Notes under the pieces: model-generated
What the model was told of the DNA's origin: nothing
What the model saw: only the letters and a program-made list of their open reading frames with translations
Databases searched by the model: none
Program-made: the position numbers and the translations under genes
Assembly (NCBI GenBank): GCA_051453625.1
Contig: JBOZIK010000001.1
Coordinates: 200,204,171-200,268,170, forward strand
Direction: 5' to 3'
Length of the DNA: 64,000 nt
Source: Welwitschia mirabilis
Lineage: Eukaryota; Gnetophyta; Gnetopsida; Welwitschiales
In this document: in pieces, positions 1-10,479 of the stretch
Layout of the letters: the number at the start of each line of letters is the position of its first letter
Numbering within the stretch: position 1 is the first letter of the stretch

Positions 1-292
1 TTGCTCTTAGGCCATTACAATAATGAGCAGCATGGTCGTTATACCTCCTCGACACGATTAACTGTATCTTGTGTTTGGCTTGGTTAACCTACATGTGAGG
101 GGGCGCGTGAAAAATATAAGTGAGTGTTATTCCATAGTGGAAAATATAAGTGAATGTTGTCCACCATTGATAAAATAAAAGGCCTTGAGCATGCATATAA
201 AGCTAGTAAGTTACTCCACCTATTTCTAATTGGATTTGGGTTAAAACCTCACTTGGATTTATATGTACTTAGCCAATTATGAAATTCTAACA
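1..292 (+). mobile_element. TRIM retrotransposon, 3' part cut by window edge
   Basis: Bases 1-105 match the short internal region of the complete element at 3316-3813, and 106-292 match its 3' LTR. The LTR is 187 bp. It begins CGTGAAAAATATAAG, where the complete copy has TGTGGAAAATATAAG, and it ends TTCTAACA. The purine run GTGAGGGGGC lies immediately before it, as expected of a polypurine tract. The 5' LTR should lie just left of the window. No coding capacity is present, as is normal for TRIMs. Confidence 0.8.
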
Positions 293-689
293 CCTTGCTT
301 TTGTGAATTCTTTAAAGAAATTTTGCAAGGATTCTTTAAAGCAATTTTTTTGGAATCTGTAGATATTTTTGAATTTGTAAATTTTTTTAAATTTGTCACT
401 TATGGATTTTGTTTTAGTATGCAAAGAATTATGAAGCCCACTTCTGAAGAACTTTATAAAGATGAAATCGTCAATCAATATTTTTCCTCTTTTTGGGTTT
501 TATTTTCTATCATTTACAAGCCCTGTAAATTGAATGATGATTCATGTAAAAGCCCAAGAATTGGAAATAGTTAAGATTAGTGTTAATGGATCTTTTTCGA
601 GATGGGAAGCATGCATGAAGTCTTTAGGAGAGAAGACTCCATTGAGGTTAAAATGAAAGAGAGATCTAGAGCCGATATGAACAGAAAAC
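1..689 (+). repeat. Left copy of ~690-bp direct duplication
   Basis: This block repeats at 3522-4201 in the same orientation with scattered substitutions and small indels. It includes the TRIM 3' end and about 400 bp of non-TRIM flank (for example GGGAAGCATGCATGAAGTC here and GGGGAGCATGCACAAAGTC there). Because the flank beyond the LTR is shared, the copies arose by duplication of a segment already carrying the TRIM, not by two insertions. The copy runs into a 100-N gap at 690, so its true right end is unknown. Short open frames inside it are not conserved as proteins. Confidence 0.85.
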
Positions 690-789
690 NNNNNNNNNNN
701 NNNNNNNNNNNNNNNNNNNNNNNNNNNNNNNNNNNNNNNNNNNNNNNNNNNNNNNNNNNNNNNNNNNNNNNNNNNNNNNNNNNNNNNNN

Positions 790-1750
790 AATTGGTTGGG
801 TTTGTATTTTTTTGGGGAATATTGATAAATAAAAAATTAATGATATTTGGAAGTATTTACTAAAAGGGAAAACTAAACCTAAATTTTCTTAACATGTGCT
901 GAAATTTTATTTTTGCTTCATTCACATTTAAGTTCTTAATACAAAAGTCACAGACGTGTTTTCATGAAGATGTATTTTATGTTTAAATTCCCTAATGATG
1001 AAAGGAATATGATTGAATATTAATTGACTTTGCATAGTAGATATCGATGATAATTGTGATAAGGTAAAATATAACACAAGAAAATAAAGAGATAAAATTA
1101 TTAAAAACATGGTCTGAATTTAGACTCTCTTTCTCTTTTATTTTTCTATTTAAAAGAAAACAATATGGCATAATAAAGGTAAAATTTTCTTGCACTATCA
1201 CAAAACAAAACATGATATTCATCTAAGGAAAAATAATAAATTCCTTGTCATGATTTACACATGAAATTTTTAAGGAAGTATGTAAAAGAAGGGGGGAAAG
1301 GTCAAATGAAGAAGTATTCATGTAAAACAAAACTTGAATAATTTCAATATCTAAAATAATTCAAAATGGTATAATAAATGAACTCAAGTAATATGTGGAC
1401 AAAAATGTGGTGGACCTATAATTAAAATTTGGATTATCTATAATCAAGCACCACCTTTTTAGATGCAAATGATCAGTATGTTTGACATGTGAATCACGAT
1501 ACAAAGTTGGTCAAATTAAAGAAAATTTAACATTATGAAGATTACTTTGTAAGTTGTATGATAGCTATCTTGAATGAATAGAATTTCTAAGAATTAAATG
1601 AGATCTAAGATAATAATTTAGATAATAGGAAAACCTATAATTAGAATGGCAATTGCCTAGCAAAATTGATAAGTTACTAAACAAAATTATTCTATGAACA
1701 AATGTTCTTAATGCCAAGATCTATTAGGGGTATGACCCTTTCCAGTATTG
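790..1750. other. A+T-rich intergenic DNA
   Basis: This follows the 100-N gap at 690-789. Open frames are short, lysine- and isoleucine-rich, and look compositional. I see no gene, RNA or clear repeat boundary. Confidence 0.5.
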
Positions 1751-1754
1751 CCTT

Positions 1755-2470
1755 GTGCAATGTAGACTTATTACCTTCCTTTTCTTATTTGTTTTTAATG
1801 TTTTGTTTATTGTCACTACCTATTTTCTAATATTATCTGATGTGATCTATCGATGCATGTCCTTTCTTGTTCCTAATCATCTTATTCCTTTAAGATCCTT
1901 TGTTGTTGTTCCTGATGTGCCATTTCTTTCACCTTGAGAATGATCTGTGCTTATACCTTTATGATGCTTCTGATGATCACTATTTCTTATCTTCAAAAAA
2001 TCCCCCACTGTTGTGCTTGTTTGTGTCTTTGTTCTCTAATGTGTTTCCCAGCCTCTCTCATTGATTTTGATGATGGTTTTCCCCCTTTCCCTTTTGCTAT
2101 GTCTTGCTTTTCATTTTCTTTGCAGCTTTTTTTGCCCTTGATGCTTATTTGCCTTCTCTTGGACTACATTTTTGCAATGTCTCTACCTTTCCCTCTTCTC
2201 TCCATGCTCCTCTCTTTGCATTTTGCTTCTTTGCAAATGACCTTTATTTTATTGTTTTATCTCTTCTATAGCATTTTGGCCTCTCTTCTGTTGTGTTGTA
2301 TACTTGTTTTTTTTTATCTATCCCTCTTGGTTCATCCTGCCTTTTTTGTTGTTGTGATGTTTCTCATCTGTGATAAGCCTCTACCATTTTGTGTGCATTT
2401 TTTGCCTGTGTTCTACCATTCTTTAGTGTTTTATTCCTCCAATTCACTACTTTCTTAAGAGTCTTTTCCA
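1755..2470. other. Pyrimidine-rich stretch with spurious long frames
   Basis: The plus strand is rich in T and C, so plus-strand frames (one of 174 codons at 1934-2458) look like hydrophobic membrane proteins. The complement is A/G-rich and reads as a decayed, lysine- and glutamate-rich coding-like strand continuous with the region to the right. I regard the plus-strand frames as composition effects. Confidence 0.4.
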
Positions 2471-3306
2471 TGTGGAGTTCACTTCACTCTCTTTATGATC
2501 AATTCTGGTGTCTTTTTGTCATTCTCCTCTTCTTCTGTCCCTCCTCTTGATGTGTGTTTCTTATCAAATAAGGCTCCTTCTAGTGAATCCCCCATTCTTG
2601 ATTTCTTTTTGCTCACAATATCTGAATACTCTTTCATAAAAATCCCTGATGCATTCAATTCTAAGCGAAGGGCTTAAATATTTTAAAACATCTCAGTTTG
2701 AAGTCTTCTCTGATTATCTCTGCTTTTCAGGGATTGAAGTAACATCTCATGATGATGATTAAGGGGGAGCATTAACTCTTTGATGCTCATCTTTGACCCA
2801 ACGATTAAAGTATTTAAGTCTTTTGCGATCATTTTCTGTGGAATAGTCTAATTCTTCTCTGCTAAATATTAGTAGCTTGTTTTTGTTACTGCATCTATTA
2901 TTGGAAACTAAATTTATAGATTGTAGATTACTTACCTATGCTTTGTTAGTGTGTGATGATTCCTTAATAACAGATCTATTTGTTCCAACAACAACTGTAG
3001 GTTATAAGATCTCTGGAGAACTGTTCACCAGAACATGAGAAGTATTACTTGAAGTAGCTATTGACTATGAAGCTATGTTTTGGTTACTTTTCATAGGGCC
3101 TTCACTAACTTCATTTTCATGTGTAGTGCTAGCTCATGTTGTTCATACAGCTCAAGCATTTGATTACTAACATCTTCTAATTGTGACAGTGTCATGTCAA
3201 ACTCTTACCACCATGTCACCTCTCGATTAGAGGGAAGTTTTACCTTAAGGAATTTACCCACAAGGAAGATATCCCCAGTAGTAATGCGATGAGGTTTAAA
3301 TTATAG
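2471..3306 (-). pseudogene. Unassigned decayed coding-like region
   Basis: Read on the minus strand from 3306 leftwards, several consecutive stretches look like protein with isolated stops and frame changes. One starts [20 protein letters not shown], another includes MTLSQLEDVSNQMLELYEQH, and a third includes DRKRLKYFNRWVKDEHQRV. The segment 2677-2495 is open for about 60 codons and is charged. I do not recognise the family. It could be a retrotransposon accessory ORF or a broken host gene. The TRIM at 3316 lies directly upstream on this strand and may interrupt it. This is an inference from coding texture only. Confidence 0.3.
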
Positions 3307-3406
3307 GCAGAGCGATGTGAAAAATATAAGTGGGTGTTGTCCCACAATGGAAAATATAAGTGGGTGTTATCCCACATTGATAAAATGAAAAGGCCTTGAG
3401 CATGCA

Positions 3407-3412
3407 TATAAA
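3407..3412 (+). promoter_or_regulatory. TATA box in TRIM 5' LTR
   Basis: TATAAA within GCATATAAAGC lies 91 bp into the LTR. It is conserved in the other LTR copies (about 196 and 3717), as expected for the U3 promoter of an LTR retrotransposon. Confidence 0.55.
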
Positions 3413-3505
3413 GCTAGTAAGTCACTCCACCCATTGCCAGTTGGTTTTAGGTTGGAACCTCACTTGGGTTTATATGTGCTCAGGCCTAATTATGAAATTC
3501 TATCA

Positions 3506-3516
3506 TGGTATCAGAG
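3506..3516 (+). other. Primer-binding site of TRIM
   Basis: TGGTATCAGAG begins at the base after the 5' LTR. It is complementary to the 3' end of plant initiator tRNA-Met, the commonest primer of plant LTR retrotransposons. The match is 11 nt and the next base departs from the usual C. Confidence 0.85.
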
Positions 3517-3521
3517 TAGGG

Positions 3522-4201
3522 TTGCTCTTGGGCCATTATAATAATGAGTGACATGGTCATTATACCTCATCGACATAATTTACTGCGTCTCGTGTTTAGC
3601 TTGGTTAGCCTACATGTGAGGGGGCATGTGGAAAATATAAGTGGGTATTATTACACAGTGGAAAATATAAGTGGATGTTGTCCCACATTGATAAAATAAA
3701 AGGCCTTGATCATGCATATAAAGCTAGTAAGTTACTCCATCCATTGCTAATTGGATTTGGGTTAAAACCTCACTTAGATTTATATGTGCTTGGTCAATTA
3801 TGAAATTCTAACACCTTTCTTTTGTGAATTATTTAAAGTAATTTTGCAATGATTCTTTAAAGTATTTTTTTTTAGAATCTGTAGAATCTATAAATCTTTT
3901 AAATTTAACACTGTTGGATTTTGTTTTAGCGTGCAAAGAATTATGAAGCCCACTTCTGAATAATTTTATAAAGATGAAATAGTCAATCAATATTTTTCCT
4001 CTTTCTGGGTTTTATTTTCTATCATTTACAAGCCCTGTAAATTGAATAATGATTCATGTAAAAGCCTAAGAATTGGAAATAGTTAATGTTAGTGTTAATG
4101 GATCTTTTTTAAGATGGGGAGCATGCACAAAGTCTTTAAGAGAGAAGACTCCATTAAGGTTGAAATGAAAGAGAGATCTAAAGCCGATATGAAGAGAAAA
4201 C
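3522..4201 (+). repeat. Right copy of ~690-bp direct duplication
   Basis: This is the partner of 1-689. It starts inside the TRIM internal region, passes through the 3' LTR, and continues about 390 bp into shared flank. After 4201 the sequence cannot be compared because the left copy enters a gap. Confidence 0.85.
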
Positions 4202-5870
4202 TGGAATGGTATGATGTTGTGCTATGGCCAAGAAAGAGAAGCTCATGGAGGTGCTGTGATCTAGGGGTGATCTCCCATCTAAGGTCATCCCATTCACTTC
4301 TTCCTCTCTTTGGGTCTGCAAATCATTAGAAACTAGATTTCCCAATCTATACACCCAAAACAGCATCTATTCAAGGATTTTGATAATCATGATTAATGCA
4401 TTTAATCTAATATTACTTTCTCTAATGTTAATTAATTAGAATTAATATAGCATTATACCATATAAGAGAACATGCAAATTAGCAGCTATTGCATCCACTG
4501 GTGGGGTTGGAATTGGATTTGGTTGTGAAGATGGAATGTGAATTTAGTGTGATTTTTTCTAGAATGAAGCAATGGGTGTCAACTAGATAATGGAAACTCT
4601 ACACTATCTTGTTGTGCTAAATACATATGTAATTTTATGATGTCTATTTTATTTATCTTTCGCTACTCTTCTATTGCATTATTCTTTTTTAAAAAGTTAG
4701 GAATTTTGGTAAAGAAACCAAGAAATTACAAAGTAAAAGCATAAAAATTTGGAACCTTGATAGGACACCACATGTTTCTAGATAGCAAATCTTCCATTTT
4801 TTCTTTTATGGTTATTCATCTGTTGTACCTTTTGCAGATAGATGTATGGAAGGTCTAAAGAAGTTTGAATGGCCTAAGTGCCATTTGGATGGTTCTGTGA
4901 GAAGTAGATGGTAGGTTTTGACAAAGACATAAAGAGTGGCTATGAAAGCATAATAACAACTAGTAAAAGCCTACAATTTAATAATGCTATAAGAAACCTG
5001 TAATTTGCTATCAGAAAACATCTATAATACATTTGCTACCATTTACCCTTTTCTGGAATTTCTATTCCAATTTCAAAGTGCTATTAGAAGAAAAACAACA
5101 TAGCCCATGAAAGATATAAAGATGTTATCAATAAATGCACTGTGACACACATCTGAACATTTACTTAAACTCTGCAATTTTTACTGTGCTTTACTGTCAA
5201 TATTTCAAACCACAAATGAAGTCAATGCCAAGAATGAAAATGCAAAGATAAGTTGCTTCCTGTCAATTTCTGTATCAATTCTCTGTCAATTCTGAAACCA
5301 TTTGTCAACTTTTTAGATTTATTTATATTGATTATAATGTGTATCGTTATGTAATAAAATTTTTATTTCATTTCTTAAATGTTTTGGGGCATTATCACTT
5401 TATTAAAACACTATATCTTCATAAATCTAGTTATTACAATTATTCTATGTATACCTTTTGCACAGAATGTTATTCAACTTATTTTCTTAGTCATTTAGAA
5501 AAAAAGTAAACTTTTTTATTATAATAAACATTTTTATTTTTTTAAAAGGCATTAATACTTGAAGTCTAGATAGGATATTCATGGTTTCACTTTTACTATT
5601 ACTTTGTGATTATATTTGCAATAAAGATATCTTGATTTTTTAAATAATAACTAATTTAATTTTGAAAATATTTTATGCATTTTTATAATTATTGGTTTCT
5701 AAAAAATATTTATAATTATTTGATTTAGAAATTAAAATTATTTGAAGAATCTTTATTTGTAAAGATTTTGTGAATTAGATATTTCAATTACCTTTTCATC
5801 ACTCTATAACCACTGAGTAATTAAACAACTTAGTAGGACGAGACATATAGTACATTACAAACAATCACAA
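4202..5870. other. A+T-rich intergenic DNA
   Basis: No reading frame with family resemblance is visible. 4202-4370 is slightly richer in G+C but has no recognisable product. The remainder has short poly-A and poly-T runs and no detectable repeat pair within the window. Confidence 0.5.
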
Positions 5871-5875
5871 TTAGA

Positions 5876-6532
5876 AAATATTTTTGGATGACATGAGTAT
5901 GGAAGGTTTCTCAAGTGGCCCTAAGTACTTTCCTTGCCATTCATGGGTCCATTCAAGTTGCGATGATCTTAGTAACCATATAGTCTTCAGAAATCAGACA
6001 TATTTGCCCTTTGAAACCCTCGATGGGTTGAAGGAGCTATGGAAAAAGGATCTGAACATTAAGCATGGAAATGGTATATTTAAATGTAAGATATATGATA
6101 TGGTTTATGACTATGATGTGTACAATAACTTTGGAAAGCCATATGGATAACTTGCAAGGCCAACTCTTACTTGTGATGAACTACTGTATCCAAGGCACTG
6201 TCACATTGGACGGCCTCATTCAAAATCAGATCCTTCTATAGAAGTAAGAACAAAGAAGCTTACTTCTGTGTATGTTCCATGAGATGAGGCATTTGAAGAG
6301 ACAAAGCACCTTTTCTGCAGGCAGACCAAATAGGTGGTCACATTCCAATAGCTGAAAATAAGCATGACCTTCCCAATAATTTAGATCTTCTTAGACCTTT
6401 CAAGAAATTATGGGAAGCTAGACAATCACCCTTATATATGCTATAAGACCCCAAGCATAATATCAAGGGGTATCTTTGCATAGATCCGTAATACTGATTT
6501 AGGGCAATGAGTTGGGGATGAACTGCTACTTA
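5876..6532 (+). pseudogene. Lipoxygenase pseudogene fragment
   Basis: The translation matches plant lipoxygenases (dioxygenases that add O2 to linoleic/linolenic acid) across the end of the PLAT/C2 domain and start of the catalytic domain. Landmarks in order are FSSGPKYFPCHSWVHS, QTYLPFETLDGLKELW, YDYDVYNNFGKPYG, ARPT...YPRHCHIGRP, SVYVP and DEAFEE. After frame changes come a degraded ...IISRGIFA and IRNTDLG, where functional enzymes have a PKIIS-x-FAW-x-RD-x-EF type stretch. In-frame stops are at 6148-6150 (TAA) and 6280-6282 (TGA, at the conserved VPRDE arginine, consistent with CGA to TGA). The iron-binding His/Asn/Ile residues lie far downstream in the family and are absent here. The homology of roughly 145 codons before the first clear frame change has no intron, so a processed origin is possible but unproven. 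Confidence 0.88.
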
Positions 6533-6624
6533 ATAATAAAGAAAAAGGCATCCCATCCCATTCTCTTATCAAAGGCCTTTATCCCAAATAATTTTCTACA
6601 CAATTTTTGTTTTTAGAAGAAGAG

Positions 6625-7465
6625 NNNNNNNNNNNNNNNNNNNNNNNNNNNNNNNNNNNNNNNNNNNNNNNNNNNNNNNNNNNNNNNNNNNNNNNNNNNN
6701 NNNNNNNNNNNNNNNNNNNNNNNNNNNNNNNNNNNNNNNNNNNNNNNNNNNNNNNNNNNNNNNNNNNNNNNNNNNNNNNNNNNNNNNNNNNNNNNNNNNN
6801 NNNNNNNNNNNNNNNNNNNNNNNNNNNNNNNNNNNNNNNNNNNNNNNNNNNNNNNNNNNNNNNNNNNNNNNNNNNNNNNNNNNNNNNNNNNNNNNNNNNN
6901 NNNNNNNNNNNNNNNNNNNNNNNNNNNNNNNNNNNNNNNNNNNNNNNNNNNNNNNNNNNNNNNNNNNNNNNNNNNNNNNNNNNNNNNNNNNNNNNNNNNN
7001 NNNNNNNNNNNNNNNNNNNNNNNNNNNNNNNNNNNNNNNNNNNNNNNNNNNNNNNNNNNNNNNNNNNNNNNNNNNNNNNNNNNNNNNNNNNNNNNNNNNN
7101 NNNNNNNNNNNNNNNNNNNNNNNNNNNNNNNNNNNNNNNNNNNNNNNNNNNNNNNNNNNNNNNNNNNNNNNNNNNNNNNNNNNNNNNNNNNNNNNNNNNN
7201 NNNNNNNNNNNNNNNNNNNNNNNNNNNNNNNNNNNNNNNNNNNNNNNNNNNNNNNNNNNNNNNNNNNNNNNNNNNNNNNNNNNNNNNNNNNNNNNNNNNN
7301 NNNNNNNNNNNNNNNNNNNNNNNNNNNNNNNNNNNNNNNNNNNNNNNNNNNNNNNNNNNNNNNNNNNNNNNNNNNNNNNNNNNNNNNNNNNNNNNNNNNN
7401 NNNNNNNNNNNNNNNNNNNNNNNNNNNNNNNNNNNNNNNNNNNNNNNNNNNNNNNNNNNNNNNNN
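6625..7465. other. Assembly gap (841 N)
   Basis: Unknown bases directly downstream of the lipoxygenase relic. The rest of that pseudogene, or an insertion, could lie here. Long open frames crossing it are artefacts. Confidence 0.95.
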
Positions 7466-7589
7466 CTAACTGTCACTAAACTACATAAGCTGGTAAGATC
7501 ATCAAAGAGGTAATCAGAAGTAGGTGTGTCTCCTATAGAAAGCAAGTAAAATTCTACATTGCATAAGCCACTAATTGCTTACTCACATT

Positions 7590-7940
7590 CAGTTTTGTTA
7601 GGAAATCCTTCCTTGCAAATTCCTTAAAGTTTATTTTGAAGAAGTCTCTATTTTTTCACATAGCAGACTTATAACATATGAATCCAAATCCTTCTCACTC
7701 TTTGGAAATTGAGTTGCATTAGGTGGAATCTAAAAGTCATACTCTATTTTGTGTCTGATGTTTTCTTTAAAAATGACTAAAAATTCTTCTTCATTAAAAT
7801 CAAGGTTATTGACAAATAAATCAATAGCATTCCCAAGGAAAATAGTGTCCTTTTTTTAGAGGTTATTTAAAGCTTTAGATATAAGATGCTCTAGTAAATG
7901 TTTGTTTATGTCTAAATAACATCTTTAGTCTTGTTGGATG
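7590..7940 (-). pseudogene. Unassigned decayed coding-like region
   Basis: The minus strand reads as about 110 codons broken by only a few stops, including INKHLLEHLISKALNNL, FLGNAIDLFVNNLDFNEEEF and PNATQFPKSEKDLDSYVIS. The spacing of stops and codon texture suggest a dead coding sequence. I do not recognise the family, and a transposon ORF is as likely as a host gene. Confidence 0.3.
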
Positions 7941-10036
7941 TTGTTCTCTCTTCTACCTCCTCCCCTATTTTGTGATGAGCAGGACCTAAGAAATATCTTC
8001 TAGAATTAAAGTTATGAAACCTAATTCAACTTCTTCTCTAGGATCTTTAACTAGATTGTTATGAAACTTCTCTACTAGATTAGCAAGTGAAGCTTGGGAT
8101 GCATTGTGAAAGTCAATATCGAATGGCATTTTTCCCATAAGCTTCATCTTGACTTATTCAAAACTAATTTGAAAACTTTTATATTCTTTAAGACTTTTAA
8201 CAAAAAATTCATAGGATGGTATAACCTAACCCCTTATAGAAGTCCATCTAGTCTTAATCTTTCCCACTATGGGTTATGCTTCTATCCCCCTCTAGACATC
8301 TCTCTAAACATGTCTATCCCCTTTGGANNNNNNNNNNTGAACTTAACCACTTTGAACATGTTGCATCTTTATGTCTCTATGTGGAATGAATGAAATATTA
8401 TAATGGCTTGGCTACTAAGACCATTTTTCCTCATTTACTAAAAATGGCATTGCAATGGCATTAACAGGATTGTGGACGCACGCAGGCATTACCAAAAGTT
8501 GTAGAGATGTTCAGTGTTCACTGCTAAGATAGGGACATGGAGATGGACCCTCATCCTTCTCTTATGGGATGTACCTTATTTGCCATATCATGTTAGCTGT
8601 TATCTTATTTATAGAGGTCTAATAGGATAGGACGCTCTTATTTTTCGCAACATTAAAACACCAATAGTACCAGTTCCTTTGTTGGAATTAAAAATTGAGT
8701 GAAAAATCTATTGAAGATGTGAAGAGATACCGACTCTAAAAACATCAATGATTATTAGGAATGGGGAGGAAGGTGTACAAGAAAAGCAGTAGGTAGTGGA
8801 CTGAACTGAGCCATCTTTCTACCAAAAGTTTCTATAAACGATGACATGTATTCATAGTCTAATATGTATTTGTCTTGAAACTTGAATCAGAAGGGTGAAA
8901 CTGGGAACCCATATAAGACGTTATTGATTTTACTTTTGCACTTTCATCGAATTCGACCCTACACATCTATCCTTTCTCGCACATCATCTTTGTCAGCCTC
9001 TGTCTAATTCATGCCTAAGAACATGTATGTTATGTAAAACACAGTTCTGTGAAAGTGTGAACTAATCAATTATTCCCAGAGGAAAAGCATACAGGAGGTC
9101 TATTACTGCATGATATGGTAATATGGAGTCCTATTCGACTCTTCTAGACAAATGATAGTCCATGTAACTGACCATGTCTTCTTCAAGACTTTCAATATAA
9201 AAGTCACAGAGTGGGTAGAACCTAGTCCCTTGTAGAACCCCTTGTAGAAACTAACCTCTTATAGAAGATCATTAAAACTAATAGACTTTTAAGTATGTGG
9301 GTTATGTGTCTATCCCCTCCTTCATGCTGTCCTAATTCAAAAACAAAAATGAAACTCCTTTAGGTTTGTAAATTTTAATGTCATCCTTAAATCTAAATTT
9401 CCAACATGCATTTTTTGCCATTAAAGCTCAATAAGATTCAGCACATAAGAAGCAATTAAATCTAGTTTAGTATCTCCTATTTCGATATATTTACATATCC
9501 TAAGGAACTAAAGATTCTTCATGCCTGCTATAAAAGGTAAGAAATGCTACATGTTACAGACTCCCTACAAAGAAATCCTCTCTAACTAGTCATGTCCATT
9601 AATAATGGATTTGGCAGAATTTAGCAGATGCATTTCATTCTCAACCGTCAATGTTATCTATCACATAACTACCCTAGATGTAGGGATTCAAGCAAAGGAT
9701 AGAACACACTTACCATTATCAAACCACATACAATCACAAACATTACATTTTGCTTCTAAATTTAGTGAATTATAGGTAATCATCAATGTATCTAGCTCAT
9801 TGTTAGTGATAAGCTTAAACTAGCTATTAGACTATAAGATTTTCAGTGCATTATTCATTGTTTGATAGCATTCCAACTTAAAATCATTACATACAGCTTC
9901 CTTCAATTCTATAATAGTTGTCTTCATCTCATATCAAGGGATGAACATCCAATTCATTTGGATCTCAACTTTAAAAAGAGGGTGAGATACTAGAAAGTCT
10001 ACAAAGCATTGAATGAATAGGAAAAATAAAAAATAG
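7941..10036. other. Diverged repeat DNA, no clear gene
   Basis: Two weakly similar blocks lie near 8140-8330 and 9150-9330, both containing variants of CCCTTATAGAAG...TCTATCCCC. Read on the minus strand they give similar peptides (FLLKVLKN and FILKVLKK). They may be pieces of one unidentified decayed element. A 10-N gap is at 8328-8337. Nothing else is recognisable. Confidence 0.35.
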
Positions 10037-10206
10037 CACAACAAAAATTCCAGAAGGATATGCAAAGGTCCATTATAGCCAACAACAGGCTTTTAAGGCA
10101 TTTTTCTGTGGAAGTAGTGTAACTATCTTTTAAGGCGTTTTATGGGAAAAAATGCCTTAAAAGCTTTTAAGGCATTATTTATAGCTAGCCTATAATTTTT
10201 GTAGTA
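10037..10206. mobile_element. MITE-like element with palindromic core (tentative)
   Basis: The candidate ends are CACAACAAAAATT at 10037-10049 and its near inverted copy AATTTTTGTAGTA at 10194-10206, resembling the CACTACAAAAA ends of plant CACTA elements. Inside are four occurrences of the motif TTTTAAGGC(A/G)TT (10091, 10129, and both arms of a perfect 26-bp palindrome centred at 10163/10164 on AAGCTT). No matching 3-bp target duplication is visible and the element overlaps the proposed LTR start at 10200, so the boundaries are uncertain. Confidence 0.42.
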
Positions 10207-10284
10207 ATTCTATTTTAATTTATTCTAATTATTTTCCATATCAATTATTTAATACTTTAGATAAGAAATTAATTTTATCACAAT

Positions 10285-10296
10285 TGGTATCAGAGC
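10285..10296 (+). other. Primer-binding site (perfect initiator tRNA-Met match)
   Basis: TGGTATCAGAGC is the full consensus 12-mer found downstream of the 5' LTR in many plant LTR retrotransposons. It follows a candidate LTR end (CA at 10281-10282) by two bases. Confidence 0.75.
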
Positions 10297-10479
10297 ATAA
10301 GACTCTAACAAAAAAATATAGAAAAGTCGCATATATTATCAATCAAAAAAGGAAAAGAAAAAAAAGAATAGAGCTTGATGAGTCTAGTATGACCTTGCAG
10401 CCACTTATAACAAACAATGATATTCTAAGAGTGTTTATCACTTTTTGGGATAGTTTATAATTGCATATATCTACTGAGA

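Larger units (their letters stand above)
3316..3813 (+). mobile_element. Complete TRIM (miniature LTR retrotransposon)
   Basis: This is a 498-bp non-autonomous LTR element. The 5' LTR is 3316-3505 (190 bp, TGTGAAAAATATAAG to TTCTATCA), the internal region is 3506-3626 (121 bp), and the 3' LTR is 3627-3813 (187 bp, TGTGGAAAATATAAG to TTCTAACA). A primer-binding site directly follows the 5' LTR, and the purine tract GTGAGGGGGC precedes the 3' LTR. Each LTR starts with two tandem copies of a ~36-bp unit around AATATAAGTGGGTGTT and has a TATAAA box. It encodes no protein and would depend on enzymes of another element. The 5-bp flanks (AGCGA left, CCTTT right) do not match, so no target-site duplication is visible. 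Later duplication or recombination may have removed it. Confidence 0.85.

Noticed and set aside
1934-2458. 174-codon plus-strand frame resembling a multi-pass membrane protein
   Set aside because: The strand is T/C-rich, so hydrophobic residues arise from composition. There is no family motif and the opposite strand has better coding texture.
6607-7545. Long frames of about 300 codons on both strands
   Set aside because: They consist almost entirely of N bases in an assembly gap. The same applies to frames at 27617-28624 and 51855-52783.
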